A stretch of 64,000 nt of DNA from Mytilus californianus. Its lineage: Eukaryota > Mollusca > Bivalvia > Mytilida > Mytilidae. The position numbers were made by a program, and so were the translations under genes. The notes under the pieces are model-generated. The model worked only from the letters and a program-made list of their open reading frames with translations, had not been told where the DNA came from and searched no databases. The stretch lies in the NCBI RefSeq assembly GCF_021869535.1, contig NW_026262712.1, positions 68,542,100 through 68,606,099 of the forward strand, in the 5' to 3' direction. This document shows positions 34,376 to 45,479 of this stretch, one piece after another (the first letter of the stretch is position 1; every line of letters begins with the position of its first letter).

Positions 34376-36364
34376 TTTGGTGATATTTACAAATCCCATA
34401 ACTTGGAAAGGTAAAATCTAAAATTCATAAAAATTGAAAGGAAGCTCATGTCAATAGACATATACAATTCACCAACGTTTCAAACATATTGGTGAAAGTG
34501 TTTATGAGTTATTGTTCGAAAACTGGAAAATTCCCCTTTTTAATGAAAAAAAAACCAAAAACCATGAAACTTAAAATCTAAAATTCATGAAAAATGAAAG
34601 GAAGTCACGTCAATTGATTCAAAGGAAAAATTTAAACTGGACAATAGACGCCTACATGTATTGTTGGCAAAAGCCAACTAAGTTGAGCTAACAATTAAAT
34701 ATATACTACATGTATATCCTATCATAAAATTGAGAATGGAAATTGGGAATGTTCCAAAGAGAGAACAACCCGACCAAAGAGCATAAAACAGCCTAAGGTC
34801 ACGATAATTACTTTTTATAAATATATTTTATTAACTTATGGTTACATGTCATCTCATGCTAAGCATACACAGGAAGGTGGAAAGTTTGAAATTTTTTAGC
34901 ATGTTCCAATAGTACAACCCATTATAATATAATTCTACAAAACCAATCTTCATTTTTTGGGTGTATTTTTAGTTTGCAATGGGTAGATATAACTAATTAA
35001 CTAACAAAAGAAGTTTTACTTAATTCATCCTCGAAATTGACTTCTAAATGGCTCGACACAGTCTTCTTGTGTATTGTTGAACACTGTTTACAAATTTCTG
35101 CAAAGATTAAATGAAACCATTATGAACAAGCACACATGTACAAAAAATGTTCCCATGATCCAACTGACCTTCTCCCCCACAATTTGCACAACACAGCTTC
35201 CTGTAATTCTATTTGGAATACATGTAATTTAAAATAAGCATGAACAATATATACTTATTGAGTCTACCTAAAACACACATGGATTTGAGGCAAACTTTCC
35301 GGAAATATCAATTTCAAGATACATTTCCAAATAGTCTGGAAAAAGTCTATATAGCTTTAGTCAGACTGATATCTATATGTAAATAAAAATTATACATTTT
35401 TTTTTATCATATTAATGTGTACTGTCTGGGTTACAATGTAAGAGGGTCATTTTAATGATTGGCCTTTGTGTCAGATCTTCCCTTATTGGGGTTTACATTT
35501 TTCTTTTAGTTAAAGTACATGTACATATAATATTGTTTACCATGAGGTACATGTACATTTTTGTAAAAATCAGTTTCAGACTAACAGTTTTATGTTAAGA
35601 TGTTTGGTTGAGGCAGTTCACATGTACATGTACTATGAATTTTAGGTCAAATGATATTTATATACAAACAAAACTTCAAACTATCATGTATGCTGTGTAG
35701 CATCACGACCAGATATACATTATAAATATTGGACCTAACGTATGGAATGCGTTCCGTAACTGGCGTAATCAATTATGTTGTCTCATTCAATTGAACCTTG
35801 AATATTTGTTACTGTTTGAAGAATTGTGAACACATACCGGTTTTCTTCGAGGGACCTTTGTCATCGGAGATTCTTCAAGACCTTATTTTACATGCAAGGG
35901 TTAAGAGCTTGAAATAAAAGCTGAGTATGCAACAGGTATAACTTGGCTTGTACAAGTATATAATCGTATTGATGTAGGAATCATCTTACTCACTAAGTTA
36001 TTTCTGAAGATGACGATGATGGAAACGAAACAATATATGGAAAGTCAGAAATCTTGGGAAAGTTATTGTATACTACAGAATTAAACTCATGGAGTGTGAA
36101 TACCACTTTGACTATGCGAAATGGTGAAACTCATGTATCAATAATGAGAAACCCGGTGTTCGAAAAATGTTGTGTACTTTGCATGTTAAATTAAAGCACC
36201 CTTGCAGCAACTTTTTCTGAGGGGGTCCGTAGTAGGTTGCTGATGTCAAACTCCTACCCATACAATCTCAATGCTCATAATAAAAAAAAACAGTTGTTTA
36301 TTTAAACGATTTTATTTAGTTACCTAGGGAAATATTTGTCGCTGGCAACTGGTATAAAATTAAA
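34376..36364. other. Unassigned; short direct repeats and one PLE tail
   Basis: TAAAATCTAAAATTCAT units occur at 34412-34455 and 34572-34615, a 160-base offset. A short antisense Penelope-like tail lies at 34727-34810 (AAATTGAGAATGGAAATTGG, then AACAACCCGACCAAAGAG). The remainder shows no gene. Confidence 0.5.
34727..34810 (-). repeat. Penelope-like 3' tail fragment, antisense
   Basis: It reads on the minus strand as the last about 80 bases of the tails at 4450-4532 and 48500-48594 (CTCTTTGG-, TTCCCAATTTCCATTCTCAA). Confidence 0.65.
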
Positions 36365-36474
36365 CAGAAATACATTTTTTTTTCGATTCTTTTTTATGAA
36401 ACAGTAAAGTTCAGATTTATTTCTGAACTTTACTGTTTCATAAAAAAGAATCGAAAAAAAAAAATGTATTTCTG
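36365..36474. repeat. 50-bp near-perfect foldback, 7-base loop
   Basis: Arms 36365-36414 and 36422-36474 are inverted copies differing only by length of an internal T/A run (9 against 11). The loop is TTTATTT. The arm core is GAAACAGTAAAGTTCAGA. There is no coding content and no target duplication. Origins could be a template-switch snap-back, a tiny foldback element, a hairpin RNA locus or an assembly/cloning artefact. Confidence 0.85.
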
Positions 36475-38297
36475 TCATTTTCAAATCAGAATTTGCAACA
36501 CTTGAACTGTTAAGTTAAATTGTATAATTTCGAACAAGGGTTCTCGGAGTCATAACTGTAGGATTGGAAAATGTGAAGAACAATAGAATAAGCAGTATAA
36601 TTACACAAATATACACCCAGAAGGAACATTCTTTTAAAATATCTCACATCAGAATATCCAATTCAATGTTTAATGTTACAAATCAGTTGTGTTTAAGTGG
36701 TCTTAATTTCCCCTTATTACTCCATTTTTTGTGAGGATCTATGTATAAGGATGCTAATAACATCTACTGTAACCTCATGGAAATGTCTTGTTTCCTACGT
36801 GAATAACATGAATACCTGTAGTAGTAGAGTGACCAGGCCAACCCAATCATTATCAACTTAAATGAATCAACCTAACTGCAGGCTTAATTTGGATTTTTAG
36901 TCAAGAGAAATTTTAAACCTGATTTTTTGCCTGGTCGTGGAGTCGAAAAATGGTGCATTTTTGTTAAATTTTAGTTCAAAGTCCGATAATTGAGATTTTC
37001 ATTAGAGTGAAAAAATCACAAGGGGTTATAAAAAGTCAGAAAATGATATATGAATTATTCAATAGGCAAGAAATTACTTCTTAAATAAAAGTGTAATTAA
37101 TAGCAATTATTTATCGAATCATTTCGAAAAAATGAAATCACCAAATGCCCATTTTAGGGCAATTCAGGTGGGCAACAAGAAAAGGCAGAGACGAAACAAG
37201 AAATTGCTTTCAATTGATATTTTGTACATTACATACGGATGGTATATACACTATGGGATATTTATCACTTTAGAATGAGCTTATAAAATGTGGTTGAAAA
37301 ATATTGAAACGGTAGTTAAAAATGTGAGAGGACAATGATGTTATGTACAGTGCTGTTTAAATTGTGGGGATGGGTTGTGCAAAGTCTTCGTATAAATGAT
37401 CTGTCCGTATTATTTCTATTTTGAAAACTACTGTAAAAATAAGTTGCTGTGTATATGATAAAAAAGACGAAGAAGACACCAAGAAACTCAAACATCATTA
37501 GAAACACAAAACCAGACAACACCATGGATTAAATAAAAATCAAAAAGATTATTATCAGTCAAGACATCTCTACACAAAAATCTAAAATTGAGCAACACCA
37601 ACCCCTCATAAAACAGGGGATGATCTCAGGTGCTCAAGAAGGGTCAGCTAACTAGGTGCTATTGTCTAAATAGTTTTGATGAGTCATATATATATGGTAT
37701 TACCAAATCTAAAACATGCTGGTATATGTAAAGTAACTAGAATTTGAACAACTGTGAAAGTTCGAAATGACATCAGGTTATCCATGTCCGAACGATCGAT
37801 AAACAAGACTTTCACTGGTTGATCCACAGTCGAGGAAAATGATAGGAGAGTGGCTAGGAGAAGTGAAACATATAAAGTATCATTAGTGACTTAGATGGTA
37901 CACAGTCAAACAAATCCTAAAGACGTCCTTAAAACGTTCGTATGTTTCCATTTATGGGATCTTTGATTAAATTGTCTTGCATCGATGGTTTATGGAAACA
38001 CAATCCCTAGAACATCGTACTAACTGCAAATAGAAAATTAACGAAAGAAATGAATATCAGCAGAAAATTGTCTTAGTTTAGTTCCTTTTAACTTTTTGGC
38101 GGCCATTTAAAAAAATTACCGCCTTTTTAGACAAAAAAGTTTTAAAGTCTTATATACCGCCATGTTTTACGTTTTGTATGCTTTTAAAAGATTTGATTTG
38201 AATATTATTTGCTTTAAATTATACATGGTGGTGAAATGTTGACTGATTGGTAGCCATTTTGAAAATGGCCGCCATATTGGATTAGATAGAGTGGGTC
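36475..38297. other. Unassigned; repeat family C copy 3 at 37555-37665
   Basis: 37555-37665 shares CAACACCAACCCCTCATAAA-like and GGGATGATCTCAGGTGCTC blocks with the family C copies. 38095-38285 carries GGCGGCCATTT/GGCCGCCATATTGG modules seen in molluscan repeats. No gene is supported; the 69-codon minus frame at 37316-37525 has no motif. Confidence 0.45.
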
Positions 38298-38376
38298 CGT
38301 ACAAGGTTATTTCTGTCGCTGGATTAGGACAAGAGAGCCCCAGAAATAGTTTGGGCGAATGCGTAGTAATAAACGC
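38298..38376 (+). repeat. Left terminal inverted repeat
   Basis: Pairs with 45343-45420 at roughly 85% identity by eye. A degenerate second piece (GTCGCTCGAATAGGACCCG) follows at about 38391. Confidence 0.75.
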
Positions 38377-38729
38377 CGAAGGATAATTATGTCGCTCGAA
38401 TAGGACCCGTGGTCCCCAATTATTTCACATATTGATTCAGTTTACCTACGCGAATAGTTCAACACTTCGGAAAATTAAAGTAGGGTTCAGAAAATGTGAC
38501 TATACCGTGAATCAAAGAATGCATTAACTGAAGGACAACTATCATATCTCGGATTGTTATTAAAAATTAAAAAATGAAAATATCAGTATAGAAACGTTAA
38601 AAATTGAATAAGAATGCGAAGTCATATGTTATACGACTAAGATCCACTATAGATAGTTAGTCCAATAACATATGAACTCGGGGGCATTATTTACTATTTC
38701 CATTGTATATTTCTGATTTTTTTTACTAT

Positions 38730-39790
38730 CAATGTGCCACCCTATAGATTCTACTTATAGAAATAACTTTTGGTTAGCTGTGGTGCCCTATTGTAGATAA
38801 AACTTTGGGTTATCCCTGGCCCCCTATAAATTCTACTTATAGTAATTTGGGTTACCTCTGGTCCCCTATGGTAGATATATCTCTGGGTTATCCCTGGTCC
38901 TCTATAGATTCTACTTAGTATAGAACTAACTTTTGGTTACCCGTGGTCCCCTATAGTAGATATATTACTGGGTTACCCGTGGTCCTCTATAGATGCTACT
39001 TAATATAGAAATAAAATTTTGTACCCATGGTCCCCTATAGTATATACAGCATTTGGTTACCCCTGATCCTCTATAGATTCTACTTACAGGCATATCTTTG
39101 GGTTATCCGTGGTCCCCTAAAGTAGATATAACATTGGGTTACCCCTGGTCCTCTGTAGATATTAATTATAGAAATAACTTTGGGTTACCTGCGGTCCCTT
39201 ATAGTAGATATAACATTATGTTTCCCCTGGTCCCCTATAGATTCTACTCATAGAAATAACTTTGGGTTACCTGTGGTCCCCTATGGTAGATATAACTTTG
39301 GGTTACCCATGGTTCCCTATAGATTCTACTTGTAGAAATAACTTTGGGTTGACTGTGGTCCCCTATAGTAGATATAACATTGGGTTACCTGTGGTCCCCT
39401 ATATTAGATATACCATTGTGTTACCCCTGGTTCCCTATATATTTTACTTGTAGAAATAACTTTGGGTTACCTGTTGTCTTTTATAGTAGATATAACATTG
39501 GGTTACCCCTGGTCCCCTATCGTAGATATACCATTGGGTTACCCCTGGTCCCCTATATATTCAACTTGTAGAAATAACTTTGGGTTACCTGTGGTCCCCT
39601 ATAGTAGATATAACATTTGGTTACCCGTGGTCCCCTATATTATTTTACTTATAGAAATAACATTTGGTTACCCCCTGGTCCCCTTTTACATTTTACATTT
39701 AGAAATAAAATTGGGTTACCCATAGTACCTAAAGAACATGTATATAGAAATACCATTGGGTTGCCTCAAATCCCAAATAACATTCATGTA
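38730..39790 (+). repeat. Left subterminal satellite, 82-bp higher-order unit
   Basis: Two monomer types alternate: one with ATAGATTCTACTTATAGAAA, one with ATAGTAGATATAACATTGGG. Both contain GGGTTACC and TGGTCCCCTA. The distance between successive ATTCTACT is 82 bases (39241, 39323). Because 82 is not a multiple of 3, overlapping frames in all phases appear as GYPWSP-type repeats; these are not genes. Confidence 0.9.
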
Positions 39791-39934
39791 TAATAACATA
39801 AGGCTGTCCCTGTTTTCCTAGACATTTATAAGATAAAGCGAAATGTCATTTGGCCTGATATAAACGTTTCTTGTTTGAAATTCAACGGACATGAAAATAT
39901 AAGTTACATTATTATTATTCAATACTTTTTTTCA

Positions 39935-40715
39935 GTTTAATGGATGAACTTGCTAAAAGTGGCAAACATGTGAAACACTTAAGGAGCAAAAAGAGAGACT
40001 TGTGGCAGAAAATATTGTTATGACTCGGATGGACTAAGCTGTTCAAAGGGTGACATCCAAAGAATGTATATAATATATAATACCATCACTAACAAGTGGA
40101 CATTCTACAGTGTTGATGTAATTGTCCTGAGGTAAAATGTTCATGCATATTGTTTCTATATAAATAAGACAAAAAATATTTTTCTTCCTAATTTATTTTC
40201 ATTCACTAGTACATAATTTGTTTATTAAAATTTTACAAGTTATATTTATTTTGCGAAAAGATTCATGATAAATAGTGATTTTAGAAATTATTTAAATAGG
40301 CCTTCTTCTGACCTTCTTTTTGATTTTTAAGACACTCCACGTCATACTACTGTTTTACATAATAAAAAAAGTTTCATATCGGCGGAATTTCAAAATTGGA
40401 ACAGACAACACAAACAAAGAATAAATTATTCAAAACCTCTGAAAACCCAATGAAAATTCTTGTCTCTTGCTCATCATCGCACAAAGAAATATGTTATGTC
40501 CTATGATATGTGATGTTATTGTTTAAAGTCATTTATTCTTACTGAAAATCAGTTACCAATGTATGTTGCTTATTTGCTAAACATATAACATTTTTCAGGT
40601 ATGTGCAAACATGTCCACCTTGCATTGTTGATTGCTGCCTCAAGGAAAATTGACATTGACATGGAACCATTTCCCAAACCAAATTTTCGAATCCGAACAG
40701 TATTTTCATGACAAA
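39935..40715 (+). pseudogene. Remnant of a SWIM-motif transposase-like gene (two exon-like pieces)
   Basis: The first piece follows an acceptor-like TTTTTTTCAG at about 39935 and reads MDELAKSGKHVKHLRSKKRD before breaking. It then reads WTFYSVDVIVLR up to about 40134, next to a GTAAAATG donor. The second piece follows a CATTTTTCAG acceptor (about 40598) and reads MCKHVHLALLIAASRKIDID and on to PNFRIRTVFS. CKHVH is the second half of a SWIM zinc finger (CxC...CxH), a C-terminal domain of MULE transposases and of some host proteins. The CxC half is missing. Basic, broken sequence continues to about 41160. It is decayed. Confidence 0.45.
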
Positions 40716-41514
40716 ACTAATAAGCTAATTGAGATTTCTGTTTATCTTGCTCTGTGTAATTTTTTAATTAAGAAATATTTTCATGTTAAAATTCATGTTT
40801 TGCCAAGGAATCATTTGTGTTTGTTCAAAGAGAGTTGTGCCATCACAAAATAACATTCCTGATATGAATGGCACTGACCACCAAGAACTAAATGTACTAC
40901 CTACACAAGGACCAACAAATCCAGAGAGCACAAAAAGAAAACTAGAACAAAAAAAAAATCTTTATATCGGCAGTTCACTTTTTGAAGATGTTTCAGAGCA
41001 GAAAAAAGTGGGCTTCAGACTCATGACAGAGTGTATGCTATTTGCAACACCTCACATTTTGCAAAAATAAATCCCATAAAAGGAAACAGCATCCACTAAT
41101 GCCAAATAGGAAGGGGAAAAAAGGAAGACCGTCCTTGTTCTGGACTGCAGAAAAATAACAGAAAACCGTCAGGAAGAAGAATAAACGATGATGGAAGCAA
41201 GGGAAGAATCAGAAAGACTTTCCGATGGAAACAAACTAAATATGTGTCAATTTCGAGATTATTTTTTATGCTAGACTATAATGTGAGCCTTTGGCTTATA
41301 TGTTAGAACAGGAAAGAAAGTCCCTTGATTTTAAACGTTCTAAAAAATCTTTTGTGTTTTCATGACACCTTTGATTCAATCCGCATAAACAAAAATGTTT
41401 CCTTATAGTTTTGTTTCGCTGTGTCAGTGATGCCACTCCACACAAATTTACATTTTTTATGAGAGTATTGATAAATTAAACTTACATTTAAAAGTTGTTG
41501 TATATATATAAATA

Positions 41515-41830
41515 AGAAGATGTGGTATGAGGGCCAATGAGACAACTCTCCATCCAAGTTACAACATATTGAAAGTTAACAATTATAGGCCATGCAAAGA
41601 ACAGCCTTCAACACAGAGTCTTTGTTCAAACCGAACAGCAAGCCATAAAGGGCACCAAAATTACTAGTGAAGAACAATTCAAACAGTTAAACCAAAGATT
41701 AAATCTATATACAAAACAAGAAACGAACAATAACCATCAAACACATCATAAAACGACAACACTTAACAACAGTCTCCTGACTTAGGACAGGTACGTATTA
41801 AATGCAGCTGGTTTAAACGTTTTAAATTAA
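41515..41830 (-). repeat. Dispersed repeat family B, copy 2
   Basis: Matches 14139-14360 from AGATGTGGTATGAGGGCC to CTGACTTAGGACAGGTACG. It carries an extra internal stretch, so it is the fuller copy. It is probably a retroelement 3' tail nested in the MULE-like unit. Confidence 0.65.
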
Positions 41831-42479
41831 CGCGCACACATTCACCTGCGACAGTAGTGTAACGTTACAACAATAAAGACACACTGTGATGTTCTTGGTA
41901 TGTCGGTTTTTTTGCCGTTTGTGCTTTTGCCCCTTCCTTGTCTGAACAGTGGTGTTTTGTTTTTTCCAAATATAAAACTGAAAGGTAAATTTTAACAATA
42001 CAAGCAATCTGACAGGCAGAAGACCTTAATATAGTTCATTTATTTTGTATGAAATGATTTCTAGCTTAATACACAGCATCCAATCTCTCTATAATGCTCA
42101 TCATCATGACATAAAAACTTCATTGTTAGGCCTCAATGACACGAGGTCTGAAACAAACATTGTACTGTCACTGACCATGACCAGTACCTCAAAATTGTCC
42201 ACTCACCACTCTCTCCAAATGGATTTAACAGATCCTGAAAAATAAATTAAAGAAACTAAATATAAGCGACGCATGATGGTGCACCTAATAACATGATCAT
42301 GACGAACTGCCTGCAGGACAGTGAATAGAGTAAACTATATAATCAATTCCCATAAATGAACCGTTATGAAGTTCTAATGTTTTAAAAGTCTAAATGCATG
42401 TTTTTTTTTTTACAGAAGACGGGTGCAACGTATGCTTTTTTTCTATTTGTGCTTCAAGGGACATATGTGTAATTTTCTT

Positions 42480-43150
42480 TAGGGGATCATGCAAAACAAA
42501 TGGTATGAACATATTTATTTTTCTAAAAGGGACCAACTCAGTGGTAGGTTTAAACATACTTTTCTATAGAGTTCCAGGGGCAACCCAAAGGTATGTATAT
42601 ATGTGTAATTTTCCATAGTGGACCAGGGGCAACACAATGGTCTGTAGACTAGTATATCAAATTTTCTATAGGGGACAAGGGGCAACCCAATGGTATGTAT
42701 ACTAGTATATATATATGTAAGTTTGAACTTTCTATAGGGTCTAGGGGCAACTCAATGGTATGTATATATAAAGTTATCTATAGGGAACCAGGGACGACCA
42801 AATGGTATATATATAACTAATATTTTCTATAGGGGACCATAAGCAACCAAATGGTATGTATATATGTAATTTTCTAAGAGGGCCAGGGGCAACCCTATGG
42901 TAACTATGTTTATATGTCGATTTATAAAGGGGGCCAGTAGTAACCCAATGGTATGTATATATTTAATTTTCTAAAGGGTACAAGGGGGAACAACATGGTA
43001 TGTATTTATGCAATTTTTATAGAGAACTAGAAGCAACCCAATGGTATGTATATATGTATGGTCTATATTGGACCAAGGTCACCAAAATGGTCTGTTTACT
43101 AGTATATCAAAATTGCTATAGGGGACCAGGGGCATCTCAATGGTGTATAT
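42480..43150 (-). repeat. Right satellite array, outer-type monomers (part 1)
   Basis: Monomers of about 48-60 bases share AGGGGACCAGGGGCAACCCA and ATGGTATGTATATAT. Orientation is opposite to the left array. Confidence 0.8.
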
Positions 43151-43166
43151 ATATATATATATATTT

Positions 43167-44005
43167 GGGATGTCAACGAGTACTCGAGTACTCGAGTATC
43201 GCTCGGTAGTACCGAGTATCGAATACCAAAATGATACTCGACTAATCGGTTCCTTGTTAGAATGCTGTTGCCATCTTAGAGATAAAATATTTTTATTAAG
43301 AGCGCCTCCCGGGAAATTATTTATTATTCGAAATTAATCATAATACGTTTCGAATGTTTACGCCTAATTGTCATTTAAAATTCCTCCCGGAACAGAGGTA
43401 TGCTATGAACAAGAGCACCTTTGCAAGGCTTACACGTTTGGATAATCGTGGTAAAGTAATTCCACTACCTCCACACATCTGTATTGCCAGAGCAAAAGGT
43501 TCATCAATAGAAATGTTAGTTACGTAACAAAGTTGAAAAATCGATTCGTCCAAGAAAAAGTTGACAGGATAATATTTCTAAATACGAACAAATTCGTTGC
43601 ACCCTTTGTCGACCCTCAGGAAATGGTTAAAGATCAATAAGTTCTAATCAGCACCCCTTGTTGATAATTGAATGTGTGTCTTTACGATTCCCAAATACTG
43701 TTGTTTTAGTAAACATTTTTCTATAGATGTTTATTAATCAATTAATTAGATACTTGCCAGTTTACATAATTAGTTTATGTGGTAAATGAGCTGTTAAGTA
43801 TGGTATAAAATTCCAGGGACTTTTTATCTAGGCCAAGGTAATAATGTTGAGGGTTTAACGTTCATAAGACATCAGCCCACAATACGCAAAATGGGTATAT
43901 TTTTGTGTTTCCTTTTTGTAAACGTTTTTCCGAGCGAGTACTCGAGTATCGCTCGGTAAATCTAACGAGTACTCGATTAGTAAATCTTTACCGAGTTGAC
44001 ATCCC
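43167..44005. mobile_element. Nested 0.84-kb TIR element (GGGATGTCAAC ends)
   Basis: GGGATGTCAAC starts the left end and its inverse GTTGACATCCC closes the right end. Both ends continue into inverted GAGTACTCGAGTA / GCTCGGTA modules. It interrupts the satellite between AT-rich tracts, so a target duplication cannot be read. GGGATG-type termini resemble non-autonomous hAT elements; this is inferred. No coding sequence inside is recognised. Confidence 0.65.
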
Positions 44006-44011
44006 TAAATT

Positions 44012-45295
44012 ATATATATACTTTTCCGTAGGGTTCCAGGGGCAACTCAATGGTATGTATATATGAAATTTTCTAAAGGGGTTCAGGGGCCATTCATTGG
44101 TATGTTTATATAAACTTTATAGGGGACCAGGAGCAACCCAATAGTATGTATATATGTAATTTTCTAAAGGGGACCAGGAGCAACCCAATGATAAATATAT
44201 ATGTCATTTTCTAAAGGGGGCCAGGAGCAACCCAATGATATGTATATATGTCATTTTCGAAAGGGGACCAGGAGCAACAAAATGATATGTATTTTTTTAT
44301 AATATGTCATTTTCTAAAGGGGGCTAGGAGCAACCCAATGGTATGTATATATGTCATTTTGAAAGGGGACCAGGAGCAACCCAATTTTATATCTATATTT
44401 AATTTCCTAAAGGGCACAGGAGCAACCCAATGGTATGCATATATGTTATTTTCTCTAGGGGGCAAGGAGCAACCCAATGGTATGTTTATAATATTTTCTA
44501 AAGGAGACAAGGAGCAACTCAATGGTTTTTAAATATGTCATTTTCTAAAAGGGTCAAGGGATAACGCAATGGTATGTTTATATATCTATTATACGGGACC
44601 ACGGATAACCATGATATTTATATGAGTAGAATCTATAGGGGACCACGGATAACCCAAAGTTATTTCAATCAGTAAATGCCAAAGAAGACCAAAGGGAACC
44701 AAATGTTATTTCTATAAGTAAAACACAATAGGGGACCACAGGTAACCCAATGTTATATCTACTATAGGGTACCACGGGTATCCAAAGTTATTTCTGTAAG
44801 TAGAATCTATACCGGACCGGTGTAACCCAAATTGATATCTACCATAGGGAACCACAGGTAACCCAAAGTTATTTCTATAAGTAGAATCTATAGGGGACCA
44901 GGGGTAACCAAAAGTTATATCTACTATAAGGGACCACGGGTAACCCAAAGTTATTTCTATAAGTAGAATCTGTAGGGTACCAGGGATAACCCAAATTTAT
45001 TTCAACCACTAAATACCAAAGGGGACCAGGGGTAACCTAATGTTTTTTCTTTAATTAAACACTTTAGGGGACGACATGTAACTTAATGGTATGTCTACTA
45101 TAGGTGACCACGGGTAGCCCAAAAGTTATATCTACCATAGGGGACCAAAGGTAACTCAAAGTTATTTCCATAAGTAGAAACTATAGGGGACCATGGGTAA
45201 CCAAAAGTCATATCTACTATAGGGGACCACGGGTAACCCAAAATAATTTCTATAAGTAGAATCTATAAGGAACCAGGAGCAACCCGATGGTAAAA
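44012..45295 (-). repeat. Right satellite arrays (part 2), mirror of the left array
   Basis: 44012-44570 holds about 48-base monomers with GGACCAGGAGCAACCCAATG. 44580-45295 holds the exact inverse of the left array: AGTAGAATCTATAGGGGACC and TATATCTACTATAGGGG alternate with an 82-base spacing (44879, 44961). Confidence 0.88.
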
Positions 45296-45342
45296 TAAAC
45301 AAAGTGAAAGTAAAACATATTTACCTTCAAGTTGAAGAGTTC

Positions 45343-45420
45343 GTTTATTACTTCGCATTCGCCCGAACTATTTCTGGGGGCCCTCTGGTCCTAATCGAGC
45401 GACAGAAATATCCTTGTGCG
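45343..45420 (-). repeat. Right terminal inverted repeat
   Basis: Inverse of 38298-38376, ending CCTTGTGCG before the flanking TAAGTGGGTC. Confidence 0.75.
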
Positions 45421-45479
45421 TAAGTGGGTCCATAGCTCAAATCGACTACAACATTCTGTTTACATTTTGGATATAGTTT

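Larger units (their letters stand above)
38298..45420. mobile_element. 7.1-kb MULE-like TIR element with mirrored satellite arms
   Basis: The ends are inverted repeats of about 78 bp (38298-38376; 45343-45420), starting CGTACAAGG at the left and CGCACAAGG at the right, and sharing TATTTCTGTCGCT and GGGCGAATGCG. The flanks are TAGAGTGGGTC (38287-38297) and TAAGTGGGTC (45421-45430), a direct duplication of about 10 bp apart from one indel. Internally the order is: array, SWIM-motif remnant, repeat fragments, array, nested TIR element, array. Duplications of 9-11 bp and a C-terminal SWIM motif are known traits of Mutator-like transposons. The MULE label is an inference from those two traits. No intact transposase remains. 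Confidence 0.7.

Noticed and set aside
39262..39725. Overlapping plus frames rich in GYPWSP/GLPVVP repeats (and the minus counterpart at 44712-44948)
   Set aside because: Translations of the 82-bp satellite. The period is not a multiple of 3, so all frames show the same words.
42480..45295. CRISPR-like regularly spaced repeats
   Set aside because: Monomers are continuous and diverged with no unique spacers, and the genome is eukaryotic. It is a satellite.
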